NCBI GenBank assembly: GCA_016219005.1
Contig: JACRCN010000026.1
Location: 102,447 to 166,446, forward strand
DNA: 64,000 nt
Reading direction: 5' to 3'
Source of the DNA: Deltaproteobacteria bacterium
GTDB taxonomy: Bacteria; Desulfobacterota; Desulfobacteria; Desulfobacterales; SpSt-501
The notes beneath the pieces were generated by a model. That model saw only the letters and a list, made by a program, of their open reading frames with translations, did not search any database and was not told the DNA's origin. A program made the translations under genes and the position numbers. Below are positions 26,270 to 35,516 of this stretch, piece by piece (within the stretch, counting starts at the first letter, position 1; the number at the start of each line of letters is the position of its first letter).

Positions 26270-27175
26270 ATGAAATACCTGATTGTTCTGCTCCTTTCCG
26301 CACCCCTTGTGGCAGGCTTTGCTTTTGCGCAGCAATCGCAGCCATCTGCAACACCCCCGGCATACCCCACGGGCTTGACGGTTTTCAAGGACCTATCTTA
26401 TGTGCCCGGCGGCCATGACCGCCAGAAGCTTGACCTTTACGTTCCGGCCGAAGGCAACGGACCCTTCCCGCTGATCGTGTGGATCCATGGCGGCGCGTGG
26501 AAACAGGGCAGCAAGGACGGCTGCATCCCTCTGCCTTGGTCGCAGAAGGGCTTCGTCGTGGCCAGCATTAATTACCGCTTGAGCCAGGATGCCAAGTTCC
26601 CCGCCCAGATCGAGGACTGCAAGGCGGCGATACGCTGGCTGCGGGCGCACGCCACCCAGTACAAAATTGACCGGGATCGTGTGATCGCCTGGGGGGACTC
26701 GGCCGGAGGGCATCTGGCCGCGCTGCTCGGCACGGCCGGAGACGCTGCCGAGTGGGAACCAGGGCCTCCCGTCGAATCCAGCAGGGTGCAGGGGGTGATC
26801 GACTGGTACGGGCGCGCTGATCTCAGGCGTGTGTGCACGGACCCTGCGATGGCCGAACACCCGGTTGCCGAGCTTCTGGGCGGCAGTGGCAACCGGGTTC
26901 TTGAAATCGCACGGAAGGCCAGCCCGATCACGTATGTATCCAAGGACGATCCGCCGTTTTTGATCATGCATGGCGATGCGGACAACACCGTTCCATTCCA
27001 GCAGAGCGAGGCCTTTGCCGACGCCTTGAAAGGGGCGGGGGTACCCGTCAGCCTGATTGTCCTCAACGGCGCCGGTCACGGCGGGCAGGAGTTCCTTAAG
27101 CCGGACAAGGTAAGAATCATCGATTCATTTCTGCGAGAATACCTCAGCCGGCCAAGGGTCGCCAAATCCCCATAA
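26270..27175 (+). CDS. Secreted alpha/beta-hydrolase (esterase/lipase, BD-FAE type)
   Basis: 301 aa with an N-terminal signal peptide (LIVLLLSAPLVAGFAFAQ). Hydrolase motifs: oxyanion HGGAWKQGSK, nucleophile elbow WGDSAGGHLA (Ser), HGDADNTVPF (Asp) and GAGHGGQEF (His). The HGG motif and the IDWYGRADL segment fit the bifunctional deacetylase/feruloyl esterase-like and HSL-like carboxylesterases. It probably acts on an ester outside the cytoplasmic membrane. It converges with the membrane protein gene at 27184-27648. Confidence 0.88.
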   Translation: MKYLIVLLLSAPLVAGFAFAQQSQPSATPPAYPTGLTVFKDLSYVPGGHDRQKLDLYVPAEGNGPFPLIVWIHGGAWKQGSKDGCIPLPWSQKGFVVASINYRLSQDAKFPAQIEDCKAAIRWLRAHATQYKIDRDRVIAWGDSAGGHLAALLGTAGDAAEWEPGPPVESSRVQGVIDWYGRADLRRVCTDPAMAEHPVAELLGGSGNRVLEIARKASPITYVSKDDPPFLIMHGDADNTVPFQQSEAFADALKGAGVPVSLIVLNGAGHGGQEFLKPDKVRIIDSFLREYLSRPRVAKSP

Positions 27176-27183
27176 GCGTGCGG

Positions 27184-27648
27184 TTATCCGGCGCCTTGGT
27201 CGAAGTAGGACCGGCGCCGGTGAATGTAGAATGCAAAACCCCACCAGCACAAGACGATCACCAGGTACGCCGCCGTCATCACCTGAAGCGCCAGATCTTT
27301 CGGCACCAGCGCAAAGATCTCCCGCGTGCTCGGGGTCGTGAACTGCTGCAGAATGAATTCGTAAAACGTCTGAGGTGCGAGCAGCAACTGCGCCTTGTCG
27401 ATCGAGTAGGCCGCCGTGCCGGCCATGAGCATCCCGTATCCCCAAGCCTTTCCGGTCCACAGGCCGATCCCCATTCCTGAAAAGACCGCGGTGAAAATGA
27501 GGTGATAGCCCATCCCCGTCAGGCCACTTCGCATGGCACCCAGAAGCGGCACGGGCGAGGCGAGATCCAAAAGCTCGAACACCGCCGAAGCCAGGAAACA
27601 AATCGCAGCGGCGCGAATGGTGGTACGGCCCTTGACTTTCGTCTGCAT
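27184..27648 (-). CDS. Four-helix membrane protein of unknown function
   Basis: 154 aa from the ATG at 27648 (GGCGGA upstream), with four hydrophobic segments (about residues 12-30, 45-65, 70-90, 118-142) and a basic C-terminal tail. No enzyme motif and no family recognised. It is monocistronic and converges with the esterase gene. Confidence 0.65.
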   Translation of the reverse strand: MQTKVKGRTTIRAAAICFLASAVFELLDLASPVPLLGAMRSGLTGMGYHLIFTAVFSGMGIGLWTGKAWGYGMLMAGTAAYSIDKAQLLLAPQTFYEFILQQFTTPSTREIFALVPKDLALQVMTAAYLVIVLCWWGFAFYIHRRRSYFDQGAG

Positions 27649-28015
27649 GTTGTTCCGCCCATGCACTTTGTGTTGTTGCATTGTGAACTATTGTGACACA
27701 TTTTCTGGCGTCTGTAACGGATCCTTTTAGCCTTCACCGTCGCGGCCGAAATTCCCCCTCCACTCCGTTGGACGGTGTGCCCCTGTCCTCTTGCCAGAGT
27801 GCACCAGGATGCATACCCATGAGGCTGTGAAGGTTGGTTCGAAAAAGTCGATTTACCGACGCCTTTGTAAAAATTTCCAAATTCAAGGCGCGAATCTCTT
27901 GTCATGCGGCGTACGGATCGTACGCCGCATGACAACGCGATGAAGCTCGACGCCGAAGTTGGACGCATTACGAAGCCGTCATGATTGAAGCCGCAATAAT
28001 CGAAAGGAAGCCGCC
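27649..28015. other. Intergenic region between divergent membrane-protein and epimerase genes
   Basis: About 370 bp without a supported gene. Its right half is taken up by the long imperfect palindrome listed at 27858-27980. AAAGGAAG before 28016 is the epimerase ribosome site. Confidence 0.6.
27858..27980. repeat. Long imperfect palindrome (REP/MITE-like element)
   Basis: The core is a perfect 17-bp inverted repeat TTGTCATGCGGCGTACG (27899-27915) and its complement (27919-27935) around GAT. Outside the core the two flanks still match as diverged inverted arms (GACGCCTTTGTAA on the left against the complement of the right end, GACGGCTTCGTAA). This gives a ~123-nt cruciform-capable unit ending 35 bp before the epimerase gene. 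There is no coding capacity. It is likely a dispersed non-autonomous repeat. Confidence 0.75.
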
Positions 28016-28921
28016 ATGAAAGTTTTCATCACCGGGGCAACGGGATACATAGGATTTAGCGTCGCATCGGCCTACTGCAGAGCCGGCCACGAGGTCTGGG
28101 GGCTTGTGCGCAGCGAGGAAAAAGCCCGCCGGGTCGCCCGGCACGAGATTCGGCCGGTGATCGGGGCGATGCAGAAACCCGACAGCTGGCGCGACGCCGC
28201 GAAGAATTGCTCGGTTCTGATCCACGCGGCCGTCGACTACCAGGCCGACACTTTTGCCGTGGACCGGCAGACCGTCGAGGCGCTCCTGGCTCTCGGCCAG
28301 CAGGGCCCGCAACCCAAGACGGTCATCTACACGAGCGGTGCGTGGGTCTACGGCAACACCGGCAGCGCACTGGCCGACGAAACCAGCCCGCTGAACCCGC
28401 CCAGGCTTGTGGCACAGCGCCCGACCGCCGAGCAGCTCGTGCTCGGCGCAGCCGGTGTGCGTGGGATCGTGATCCGCCCCGGCTGCTTGTACGGCCGGCA
28501 AGGAGGGCTGACCGGCATGTGGTTTGCCGGGGCGTTCAAGGCGAAGTCGCTCCAGGCGATCGGTGACGGAAGCAACCGCTGGACCATGGTCCATGCCGAC
28601 GACCTGGCCGATGCCTATGTTCGCGCCGGGGAAAGCAGGCTCGGCCGCGAGATCTTCAACATCACGGACCGTTCACGCTGGAGCATCCGCGACATGCTCG
28701 ACGCGGTGGCCCGCGCAACCGGCTACACCGGCGCAATCAAGCTGGTGCCCGTTGCCGAAGCCGCCAAGACCATGGGCGATTTTGCCGAATGTCTCGCGCT
28801 GGACCAGCACGTGGACAGCCGCAAAGCAGTTCACCTGCTGGGGTGGCAACCGAAACACGGCGGATTCGTCGACAGCGTCGAGACCTACCACTTATCATGG
28901 AAGGCTGCCCAAGAACCGTAG
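28016..28921 (+). CDS. NAD-dependent epimerase/dehydratase (extended SDR)
   Basis: 301 aa. A Rossmann N-terminus with ITGATGYIGFSVA (GxxGxxG), the HAAVDY segment, and an active-site region around TSGAWVYGNTGS where YxxxK of classical SDRs is altered. IVIRPGCLYG and the VHADDLADAYVRA segment are typical of atypical/extended SDRs. The substrate is not predictable. The gene stands alone between a repeat element and the convergent nitrilase gene. Confidence 0.85.
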   Translation: MKVFITGATGYIGFSVASAYCRAGHEVWGLVRSEEKARRVARHEIRPVIGAMQKPDSWRDAAKNCSVLIHAAVDYQADTFAVDRQTVEALLALGQQGPQPKTVIYTSGAWVYGNTGSALADETSPLNPPRLVAQRPTAEQLVLGAAGVRGIVIRPGCLYGRQGGLTGMWFAGAFKAKSLQAIGDGSNRWTMVHADDLADAYVRAGESRLGREIFNITDRSRWSIRDMLDAVARATGYTGAIKLVPVAEAAKTMGDFAECLALDQHVDSRKAVHLLGWQPKHGGFVDSVETYHLSWKAAQEP

Positions 28922-28942
28922 ACACAAACCAAGGGACCTCGA

Positions 28943-29914
28943 TCATGAACCGGATCCGTTTTCGACAAATGGGTCCGGACGATCGCCGCGGCTGAAAACG
29001 GCTGCCGTTTGCGGACGTTCGTTAACGTAAAGCCGGAATATGTCAGGGCGCGCATAATGGCCTGCCACATCGAAATCGTATTTTCCTTTTGGAATCTGCT
29101 CCCGATCGATCTCGGTGGTCAAAATTTTCTCGCCTTCATAGTCCGGATCCACGAGAAACTCGCCAAGAGGGTTGATGATGCAGCTTCCACCCCGAATGAC
29201 CACGGTCTGCGGGTCATCGCCATGAATCGAAGGATAGCTCGCCGGATAGGCTCCGCGCTTGATATATTGGCAGGCCGAAAGCACAAAACAGCGGCCCTCG
29301 AAAGCAATGTGGCGCATGGTGGGTATCCAGCTGTCCCGGTCATCCACCGTCGAAGCACAGTAAAGCTGAACGCCTTTGGCGTACATCGCCATGCGCAACA
29401 TGGGCATGTAGTTTTCCCAACAGATCACGCTGCCGACGCGCCCCAAGGGAGTATCGACCACCGGCAGCGTGGATCCGTCACCGAATCCCCAGATCAGCCG
29501 CTCCATGGCCGTAGGCATTAATTTGCGATGCCTGGCCACCAGTTCCCCTTCCGGCGAGAAAAAAAGAACGGTGCAGTAAAGGGTCCCGCCGGCGCGCTCG
29601 ATCACCCCGATGAGCAAGGTGATCTGGTTCTTGCGGGCGACCTGCGCCAGCATATCCGTCGCCGGCGATGGAACATCGACGGCGCTTTCAAAGTAGCGCA
29701 AGTACTCATCCCTGCCTTCGGGCAAACGCATTCCTACCCGAGCTCCAAAGTCAAGCCCTTTCGGATATGCCGAGACAAACGCCTCAGGAAATACTACTAG
29801 CTTGGCGCCTTGGCGGGCTGCATCGGCCGCAAGATCGGCAGCCTTTTCCAGGCAGCGCTGCCGATCGTAGGGGACAGCCCCCGCTTGAACCACTGACACA
29901 ATTCCAGAAGACAT
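28943..29914 (-). CDS. Nitrilase (carbon-nitrogen hydrolase family, branch 1)
   Basis: 323 aa. The catalytic triad is visible: Glu in VVFPEAFVSAYP, Lys in RHRKLMPTAMERL, Cys in SVICWENYMPMLR. The CWENYMP signature and the length fit true nitrilases (nitrile to carboxylate plus ammonia) rather than amidases or N-carbamoylases. It lies 33 bp downstream of livF on the same strand, so it ends the Liv transporter operon. The likely role is hydrolysis of an imported nitrile, or of a nitrile formed from the imported compound. Confidence 0.92.
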   Translation of the reverse strand: MSSGIVSVVQAGAVPYDRQRCLEKAADLAADAARQGAKLVVFPEAFVSAYPKGLDFGARVGMRLPEGRDEYLRYFESAVDVPSPATDMLAQVARKNQITLLIGVIERAGGTLYCTVLFFSPEGELVARHRKLMPTAMERLIWGFGDGSTLPVVDTPLGRVGSVICWENYMPMLRMAMYAKGVQLYCASTVDDRDSWIPTMRHIAFEGRCFVLSACQYIKRGAYPASYPSIHGDDPQTVVIRGGSCIINPLGEFLVDPDYEGEKILTTEIDREQIPKGKYDFDVAGHYARPDIFRLYVNERPQTAAVFSRGDRPDPFVENGSGS

Positions 29915-29947
29915 GTCATGCTCCTCTCTAAATGTTGCAGTTGACGA

Positions 29948-30661
29948 TCAGATCATCAGGTATTTTGCTTTGATCTCGGGCTGCCGCTCCAAATCCTCAA
30001 GCCGGCCATCGAAGCGCACTCGGCCGCCTTCTATGATGTATGCCCGATCAGCTACTTGGGTGGCAAAAGATAGATTCTGCTCGGCAAAAAGTATGGAAAT
30101 CCCGGTGTTTTTAAGCTCTATGATCTGCTGCGTCAATTCTTGAACCACCACCGGCGCAAGGCCTTCCACCGGTTCATCGAGAAGCAGCAAAGTGGGGTTG
30201 CCCATCAAGGCCCGGCCGACGGTGAGCATCTGCTGTTCCCCGCCACTCAGGTAGCCGCCGGCATTGGCCTCAAGCGGTTTTAAAATTGGGAATAGCTTGT
30301 AAATCCTCTCAAGCGTCCAGGGTAATGTTCCGGAGGCTAAGGGCGGCTTAATGGCGATTTCCAAATTATCGCGCACGCTTAAATCCGGAAAAATCAGTCT
30401 CGCATCCGGGGCGAAGCCGATTCCGCTGCGCGCAATTTCATGGGGCGGCAAACCGCTGAGGTTGCGGCCGTCGTAGGTAATCCGGCCATCCCGGGCCGGC
30501 ACCAAGCCCATGATCGACCTCATCGTGGTCGTTTTACCGACTCCATTTCGACCTAAAAGACATACACATTCACCCGGGTGAACGGTGAGGTTGATGCCGA
30601 AAAGTACATGGCTCGTACCGTAAAACGCGTGGAGGTTTTCGACTTCGAGCGGTCCGCTCAT
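29948..30661 (-). CDS. livF: Liv-type ABC transporter ATPase (LivF-like)
   Basis: 237 aa, one ABC domain. Walker A GRNGVGKTT, signature LSGGEQQML, Walker B LLLLDEPVEGLAP, with the LivF-typical start LEVENLHAFYGTSHVLFG. It overlaps the livG stop as ATGA. It is the second ATPase of the HAAT-family importer encoded at 29.9-34.7 kb. Confidence 0.93.
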   Translation of the reverse strand: MSGPLEVENLHAFYGTSHVLFGINLTVHPGECVCLLGRNGVGKTTTMRSIMGLVPARDGRITYDGRNLSGLPPHEIARSGIGFAPDARLIFPDLSVRDNLEIAIKPPLASGTLPWTLERIYKLFPILKPLEANAGGYLSGGEQQMLTVGRALMGNPTLLLLDEPVEGLAPVVVQELTQQIIELKNTGISILFAEQNLSFATQVADRAYIIEGGRVRFDGRLEDLERQPEIKAKYLMI

Positions 30662-31407
30662 GCCTGTCCTCCCAGGTAAATTTTCTGAACCTGCTCATTG
30701 GCCCGAACCTCGGCCGGAGTCCCGGTCATTATGATTTGGCCCCGATGGAGCAGCGTTATACGCTGCGCATGGTTGAATACCACGGCCATGTCATGCTCGG
30801 TGAAAAGGATCGTGAGGCCAAAAGTCGCGTTGAGCCGGTCCACCAGCTCCATGGTCTCCTTGGTTTCCTCGATGCTCATTCCGGCCGTAGGTTCATCCAA
30901 CAGAAGAAGTTTGGGCTGACCCGCCAAAGCGAGGGATAGTTCAAGCTTTTTCTTGTCGCCCTGCGACAACTCGCCGGCCGGCCGGGATCTCTTTGGGCTT
31001 AGGTTGCACAGGGAAAGAATTTCCTCCGTTCGCTCCAAACCTACCATATCAGCCCGGCTGAACAAATCGAATGCCTTGCCGCGACGAACTTGAATGGCCG
31101 AGCGGACATTTTCTTCCACAGTGAGGCGGGGGAAGATATTGCTAACCTGAAAGGCGCGCGATATACCCAATCGGGCAATCTCGTGCGGTTTTTGCCCGGT
31201 GATCTCTTTGCCGTCGAAACGGATTGATCCGGTGTCGGGGCGATGGTAACCGCTCACCAGCGCAAAAAAAGTACTTTTTCCGGCCCCATTGGGGCCGATG
31301 ATGGCTTCCTTGGCCCCTGGCGCCAAGTCGAAATCAACGTTTTTGGTAGCGGAAATCCCACCAAACACCTTGTTCAGATCGCGAACTTCCAGAATGGAAG
31401 GGCTCAT
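30658..31407 (-). CDS. livG: Liv-type ABC transporter ATPase (LivG-like)
   Basis: 249 aa from the ATG at 31407, which overlaps the livM stop as ATGA. Walker A GPNGAGKST, signature LSQGDKKKLELS, Walker B LLLLDEPTAGMS followed by the LivG C-terminal pattern ILFTEHDMAVVF and the INGxV-like QIIMTGTPAEVRAN tail. A longer open frame upstream is antisense-like noise inside livM. Confidence 0.93.
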   Translation of the reverse strand: MSPSILEVRDLNKVFGGISATKNVDFDLAPGAKEAIIGPNGAGKSTFFALVSGYHRPDTGSIRFDGKEITGQKPHEIARLGISRAFQVSNIFPRLTVEENVRSAIQVRRGKAFDLFSRADMVGLERTEEILSLCNLSPKRSRPAGELSQGDKKKLELSLALAGQPKLLLLDEPTAGMSIEETKETMELVDRLNATFGLTILFTEHDMAVVFNHAQRITLLHRGQIIMTGTPAEVRANEQVQKIYLGGQA

Positions 31408-32378
31408 GTCCCAGCCTTTCTCCTCCGCTGCCGCCAGCCGTCCAGGACCGACAAAAGCCCACCGGGCAGGTACAAAACCATACCCAGGATGATAAGACCG
31501 ATGGTCAGCGACCAGTAGGTGGTGAATTGGGTGACGTAGGCATTGAGAGCGGTGTAGATAATCGATCCCACCAAAGGACCCGCAAAGTGGGCGGCTCCGC
31601 CTATGAGGGTCATGAAAACGGGAACACCCGACTGATGCCAGCCCAAAAGCGCCGGGGAAACCGAGCGCTGGAACGGCCCCCACAAGGCCCCCGCCAGGCC
31701 GGCAAAAGCCCCGGCGATAACAAAGTTGAGCAGCATCACCCTTCGAATGTCTATGCCTAAGAAGGCCGTGCGGTTCTGATTGTCACGCAACATGCGTAGA
31801 GTGAAGCCGAAGGGCGATCGGGTTATCTTCCACAGCAGGAGGGCGGCCATGACAACCACGGCCAAGGTGAAATAATAATAGACCAAGCCGGATTTGAGAA
31901 CGGAAGGCGCCATCAATCCTTGGATGCCGTCATCGCCTTTCGTAAAGCTGTACCACGAAAAGACAATGTAGAATAACAGTTCACCAAAGGCGAGGGATAG
32001 TATGGCGAAGTAAATGCCGGTCAATCGCACACAAAAAAAGCCAACGATCAGCGCACCGAATGCCGATACCGGTACCGCCGCCGCCAGTGCCAGAAAAAAA
32101 CCCACATACCCGAGCTGTCCTGCTTCGATCATCGGCCTCAGGATTAATGCGGACGTGTAGGCACCCAGGCCGAAAAACGCCGCGTGACCGAAAGAAATCT
32201 GCCCCATGTAACCGTAAATCAGGTTGAAGCTCAAAGCGAACAGACCCAGGATCAATATTTCCGTGCCGACCACGAGCGGAAACTCCCCCGGCAGCAAGGG
32301 CAGAAGCAGGAACAGCACGCCTAAAACCAAGAGTACCGGCGGTGTGAGGTCGACTTTGTCGAAAAGGCTCTTAATCAT
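31404..32378 (-). CDS. livM: Liv-type ABC transporter permease (LivM-like)
   Basis: 324 aa, about nine membrane helices, with the family segments NLIYGYMGQISFGHAAFFGLGAYTS and PFGFTLRMLRDNQNRTAFLGID. The C-terminus is basic. Together with LivH it forms the membrane channel. A gap of about 70 bp separates it from livH. Confidence 0.93.
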   Translation of the reverse strand: MIKSLFDKVDLTPPVLLVLGVLFLLLPLLPGEFPLVVGTEILILGLFALSFNLIYGYMGQISFGHAAFFGLGAYTSALILRPMIEAGQLGYVGFFLALAAAVPVSAFGALIVGFFCVRLTGIYFAILSLAFGELLFYIVFSWYSFTKGDDGIQGLMAPSVLKSGLVYYYFTLAVVVMAALLLWKITRSPFGFTLRMLRDNQNRTAFLGIDIRRVMLLNFVIAGAFAGLAGALWGPFQRSVSPALLGWHQSGVPVFMTLIGGAAHFAGPLVGSIIYTALNAYVTQFTTYWSLTIGLIILGMVLYLPGGLLSVLDGWRQRRRKAGT

Positions 32379-32450
32379 GAGTCGGTCTCTGCCTCCTTAA
32401 ATGCAAAGCGCACGGCTAACCGCGGGCCGCTGTTCCGGCATCCGGATCCG

Positions 32451-33344
32451 TCAAAAGCGCATTTCGGTTCCAAACAAGCCCCACGGTCGCCAGATTAAAA
32501 CAGCCACCAGAATTACGAAGATGATGGCCAAGGCCCCGTCCGGCCAAATCAGAATAGAAAAAGAATAGACGATGCCGACCAGGAGCGAGGCGACAAAGGT
32601 GCCGACGATGCTTCCAAAGCCGCCGATAACCACTACCGCGAAGCATTGAACGATGAGATCCATATCCATCCCGAGGCCGATCGGAATGATGGGCAAAAAT
32701 ACTCCGGCGCTAAAGGCGGCGATGGCCACCCCCAGGGCAAAAACCAACGCATAGATGTTAGGGATGCGGATTCCTAAAGCGGACACCATGTCTCTGCTGT
32801 AAACCGCTGCCCGCACTATTTTTCCGGTGCGGGTGCGCGCCAGAAACCACCATAAAAGCCCGGCCACTATCAAGCCGACCGCGATGATGAAAAATAGATA
32901 TGGGTTTACGAATGAGCCCAGTACCGGCATGGGTTCGATCGGCAAAACGATGCGCAGGTTCTGAACTCCCCAGAAAAGGCGGATGAGATCGCCGATGATT
33001 AAGATCAGGGCAAAAGTGAGCAGCAGCTGCTCCGGCAACTCCCGTCCGTACATCCTCCGGACCAGGGTGCGCTCGATGGCCCAACCGATGGCGAAGAGCG
33101 CAAGGGTGGCGGCAACCACCGCCGGCGCAAGCAGAAGGATTGAGACCCCGTAATAGCCAGCCAGCAGAGTATAGATGGAAAAAGTGATGTAGCCGCCCAG
33201 AAGCCACAGGGTGGCGTGAGCAAAATTGAGAATGTTCATTACTCCGAAGATGAGCGAAAGACCGGAAGAAACCAGAAACAGCATCATCGCTCGGCTTAGG
33301 CCGCTGAAGAGTTGAATTAGAAGGCTTCCCCAATCGGTTGGCAT
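32451..33344 (-). CDS. livH: Liv-type ABC transporter permease (LivH-like)
   Basis: 297 aa from the ATG at 33344 (GAGGG upstream), with about eight membrane helices. Family segments include SLIFGVMNILNFAHATLWLLGGY and AFSAGVFLPIIPIGLGMD followed by GGFGSIVGTFVASLLVG. It is the second channel subunit of the importer. Confidence 0.93.
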   Translation of the reverse strand: MPTDWGSLLIQLFSGLSRAMMLFLVSSGLSLIFGVMNILNFAHATLWLLGGYITFSIYTLLAGYYGVSILLLAPAVVAATLALFAIGWAIERTLVRRMYGRELPEQLLLTFALILIIGDLIRLFWGVQNLRIVLPIEPMPVLGSFVNPYLFFIIAVGLIVAGLLWWFLARTRTGKIVRAAVYSRDMVSALGIRIPNIYALVFALGVAIAAFSAGVFLPIIPIGLGMDMDLIVQCFAVVVIGGFGSIVGTFVASLLVGIVYSFSILIWPDGALAIIFVILVAVLIWRPWGLFGTEMRF

Positions 33345-33437
33345 GGTTCCCTCGTTGCGGTTGACGGGCGCTCTTGGCAACGACTGCCGTGTCTCGGACA
33401 GGCCGACCGCAACGGGTGTCACGGCCGGCCCAAGCCG

Positions 33438-34730
33438 TTAAGCTCGTTTCTTCTGGATCTTGCGGACATCTTCGCAACTGGCCGGTAACCAGACATCACG
33501 CCCCTCGACGACAATCAATGTTTTCGGGTTGAAGATGGGAAAGGGGTATTCAGGTACATCCACCACTTCTCCAAGATAGGATGCGCAGTCGAGCTGGTTG
33601 TTGCAATCCCGAAAAGTGAGCTTGCCCCGGCAGGTGTCCAGAGTGGCACCCGTCATGGCTTTGCGCACCGCCTCGGTCGCGATGGTTCCCGCCTTGGTGA
33701 TGGCCTGATCCAAGCCGTTCAAAGAGTCGAAATACATGCAGGCAAAGTCGTCCGGAAAGTCGTCCTTACCGAATTTAGCCTGATAGAGCTCCACATATTT
33801 CTTCATCAAGGGCTTGTCCATCAGAGCGAAGAATGGGCATCGGTTAAGTCCGAAAATTCCCCTGGGCAGCGTCTGCCTCTGTTGCATCAACTCTGTCACC
33901 GGCAGGAATACACCAGGGTATACCACCCGTTGGAAGAACCCGGCGGCCTTCGCCTGCTGCAGGAACGTTTCGTTGTCTTTCCCGGCGATGGCGCCAAAAA
34001 CGAAATCCGGCTTGAGTCCCATGATCGCCGTGATGTAGGATGTGAAGTCGGTTTCCCCCAACTTAGCCCACAATTCCTTCGATAGCTTGGTCTCGGGCGA
34101 AACCTTGGCCAATTCCGCGACAAAAACCTTCTGGGCGTCCCGCCCCCACTCGTAATCCAGTCCCAGCGTCACGTAATTCTTCCAGCCCTTTTCCTTGATC
34201 ATCTTCGAGACCGCCACGACGGTTGCAGAGGACTGCATCTGTGAGTTGGGGCCGAACATAAAGGTATAGGGTGTGTAATTCTCGTTCACGATTTTTGATG
34301 AGTTGCTGGTCGCCGCCAGGTGCAGGACTTTGTATTCATGAACGATTTCCTGTACGGCCATGGCCACGGCCGATGACCAAGCGCCAATAACGGTTTTGAC
34401 TTTTTCATTTAGAATAAGCGATCGGGCCTCACGGGCGCCAACGTCGGGCTTGGTCTGGGTGTCCCGGAAGATCAACTCGATGGGATGTTTACCCAGAAAT
34501 CCTCCACGCTTGTTGATTTCGGCCGCGATCAGCGGCAGCCCTTTAATCGGGCGTTCGGAGTAATTTGCGCCAGCTCCGGTGGTGGGCAACAGAACTCCGA
34601 TGCGATAGGGCTCGGCTCCCTGTGAAAAGGCGAGACGCGGCACAAGCGCCACGACGCCGGCCCCCAGGCCGGTTACGAGAAATTCACGACGATTGATTCC
34701 TTTGAAATGCTTCATCAATTGATCGGACAT
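33438..34730 (-). CDS. Periplasmic substrate-binding protein, LivJ/K-like, Tat-type signal
   Basis: 430 aa from the ATG at 34730 (GGGAGAAAACC upstream). The N-terminus has a twin-arginine-like signal (NRREFLVTGLGAGVVALVP, cleavage near AFSQG), unusual for Liv binding proteins but common in those annotated as amide or urea binders. The body is a type I periplasmic binding protein (IGVLLPTTGAGANYSE, FGPNSQMQSSATVV). With a nitrilase in the operon, an amide- or nitrile-like ligand is plausible, but the ligand is not shown by sequence. Confidence 0.9.
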   Translation of the reverse strand: MSDQLMKHFKGINRREFLVTGLGAGVVALVPRLAFSQGAEPYRIGVLLPTTGAGANYSERPIKGLPLIAAEINKRGGFLGKHPIELIFRDTQTKPDVGAREARSLILNEKVKTVIGAWSSAVAMAVQEIVHEYKVLHLAATSNSSKIVNENYTPYTFMFGPNSQMQSSATVVAVSKMIKEKGWKNYVTLGLDYEWGRDAQKVFVAELAKVSPETKLSKELWAKLGETDFTSYITAIMGLKPDFVFGAIAGKDNETFLQQAKAAGFFQRVVYPGVFLPVTELMQQRQTLPRGIFGLNRCPFFALMDKPLMKKYVELYQAKFGKDDFPDDFACMYFDSLNGLDQAITKAGTIATEAVRKAMTGATLDTCRGKLTFRDCNNQLDCASYLGEVVDVPEYPFPIFNPKTLIVVEGRDVWLPASCEDVRKIQKKRA

Positions 34731-34758
34731 GGTTTTCTCCCTTCGCCTGTGGGTTGCA

Positions 34759-35430
34759 CTAATCGTCATCCTCAACCGTATCGGTTGCGGAAGCCGCGAC
34801 GGCCGAAAACGCAGTGCGCATGTGACGGCGCATGATACTTTTGGCTGCTTTACGGTCGCCTTGTTTGATGGCCTGATAAAGAGCACGGTGATCCGCCTTG
34901 AAGCGATCAATGAAAGGGGTGAAGACAACCACGTTCACGCTCAGCCAGGCAGTCAGATAGAATTGCTCAAGCGCGTTGACCAAAAAGCTGTTGCCGCCCA
35001 AACGAGCGATGGCGGTGTGAAATTCGGCATCGATTTTATAAAGCTTGGCGTCATAGACCTGAGCGTTGTAAGAGATATATGCATCCAGCGCTGACTTCAG
35101 ACCATCGAGACTCTTCGGAGCAACCTTCGCAAGCGCATAGTCCAGTGCGATCTCTTCAAGACGTACCCGAAGATCGTACATTTGCCGGACGTCTTCCGCC
35201 GTGAGCTGCCTTACAAAGTAGCCCCGGTTTTGTTTCGAAACCACCAAACCTTCCCTCTCCAGTCGCACAAGAGCTGAAATGATCGGAGTCTTGCTCATGC
35301 CCAAGGCCTCTTCGAGGTCGCGATAAATGATCTTTTGTCCTGGAGGCAATTTCCGGCTAAAGAAAAGCTTCTTGATCGCCTCATAGGCTAAGATGTCTTT
35401 GGAATTGCCGTTGGATGTTTTCGTCCTCAT
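34759..35430 (-). CDS. GntR-family regulator (FadR/FCD subfamily)
   Basis: 223 aa from the ATG at 35430. An N-terminal winged helix (IIYRDLEEALGMSKTPIISALVRLEREGLV) is followed by an all-helical FCD ligand domain with metal-type residues (RLEEIALDYAL, DAEFHTAIARLGG, DHRALYQAIKQGD, MRRHM). An in-frame ATG at 35517 was rejected because the -10 element at 35517-35522 covers it; GGAG lies before 35430. It is first in the direction of the Liv-nitrilase genes, 28 bp before the binding-protein gene. It probably controls the whole operon and itself. Confidence 0.9.
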   Translation of the reverse strand: MRTKTSNGNSKDILAYEAIKKLFFSRKLPPGQKIIYRDLEEALGMSKTPIISALVRLEREGLVVSKQNRGYFVRQLTAEDVRQMYDLRVRLEEIALDYALAKVAPKSLDGLKSALDAYISYNAQVYDAKLYKIDAEFHTAIARLGGNSFLVNALEQFYLTAWLSVNVVVFTPFIDRFKADHRALYQAIKQGDRKAAKSIMRRHMRTAFSAVAASATDTVEDDD

Positions 35431-35494
35431 CAGGTCTATCTCCACTGCAGAATAGAGTTTGGCCAGCGTGGGAATGGAAATGCCGGGTGGTAAT

Positions 35495-35506
35495 ATTTGA
35501 TCAAAT
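35495..35506. promoter_or_regulatory. Candidate GntR operator
   Basis: Perfect 12-bp palindrome ATTTGATCAAAT, located just downstream of the predicted transcription start of the GntR gene. This is a classic position for autorepression. A related half-site (TTTGATCC) follows within 12 bp. Confidence 0.5.
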
Positions 35507-35516
35507 TTTTGATCCA

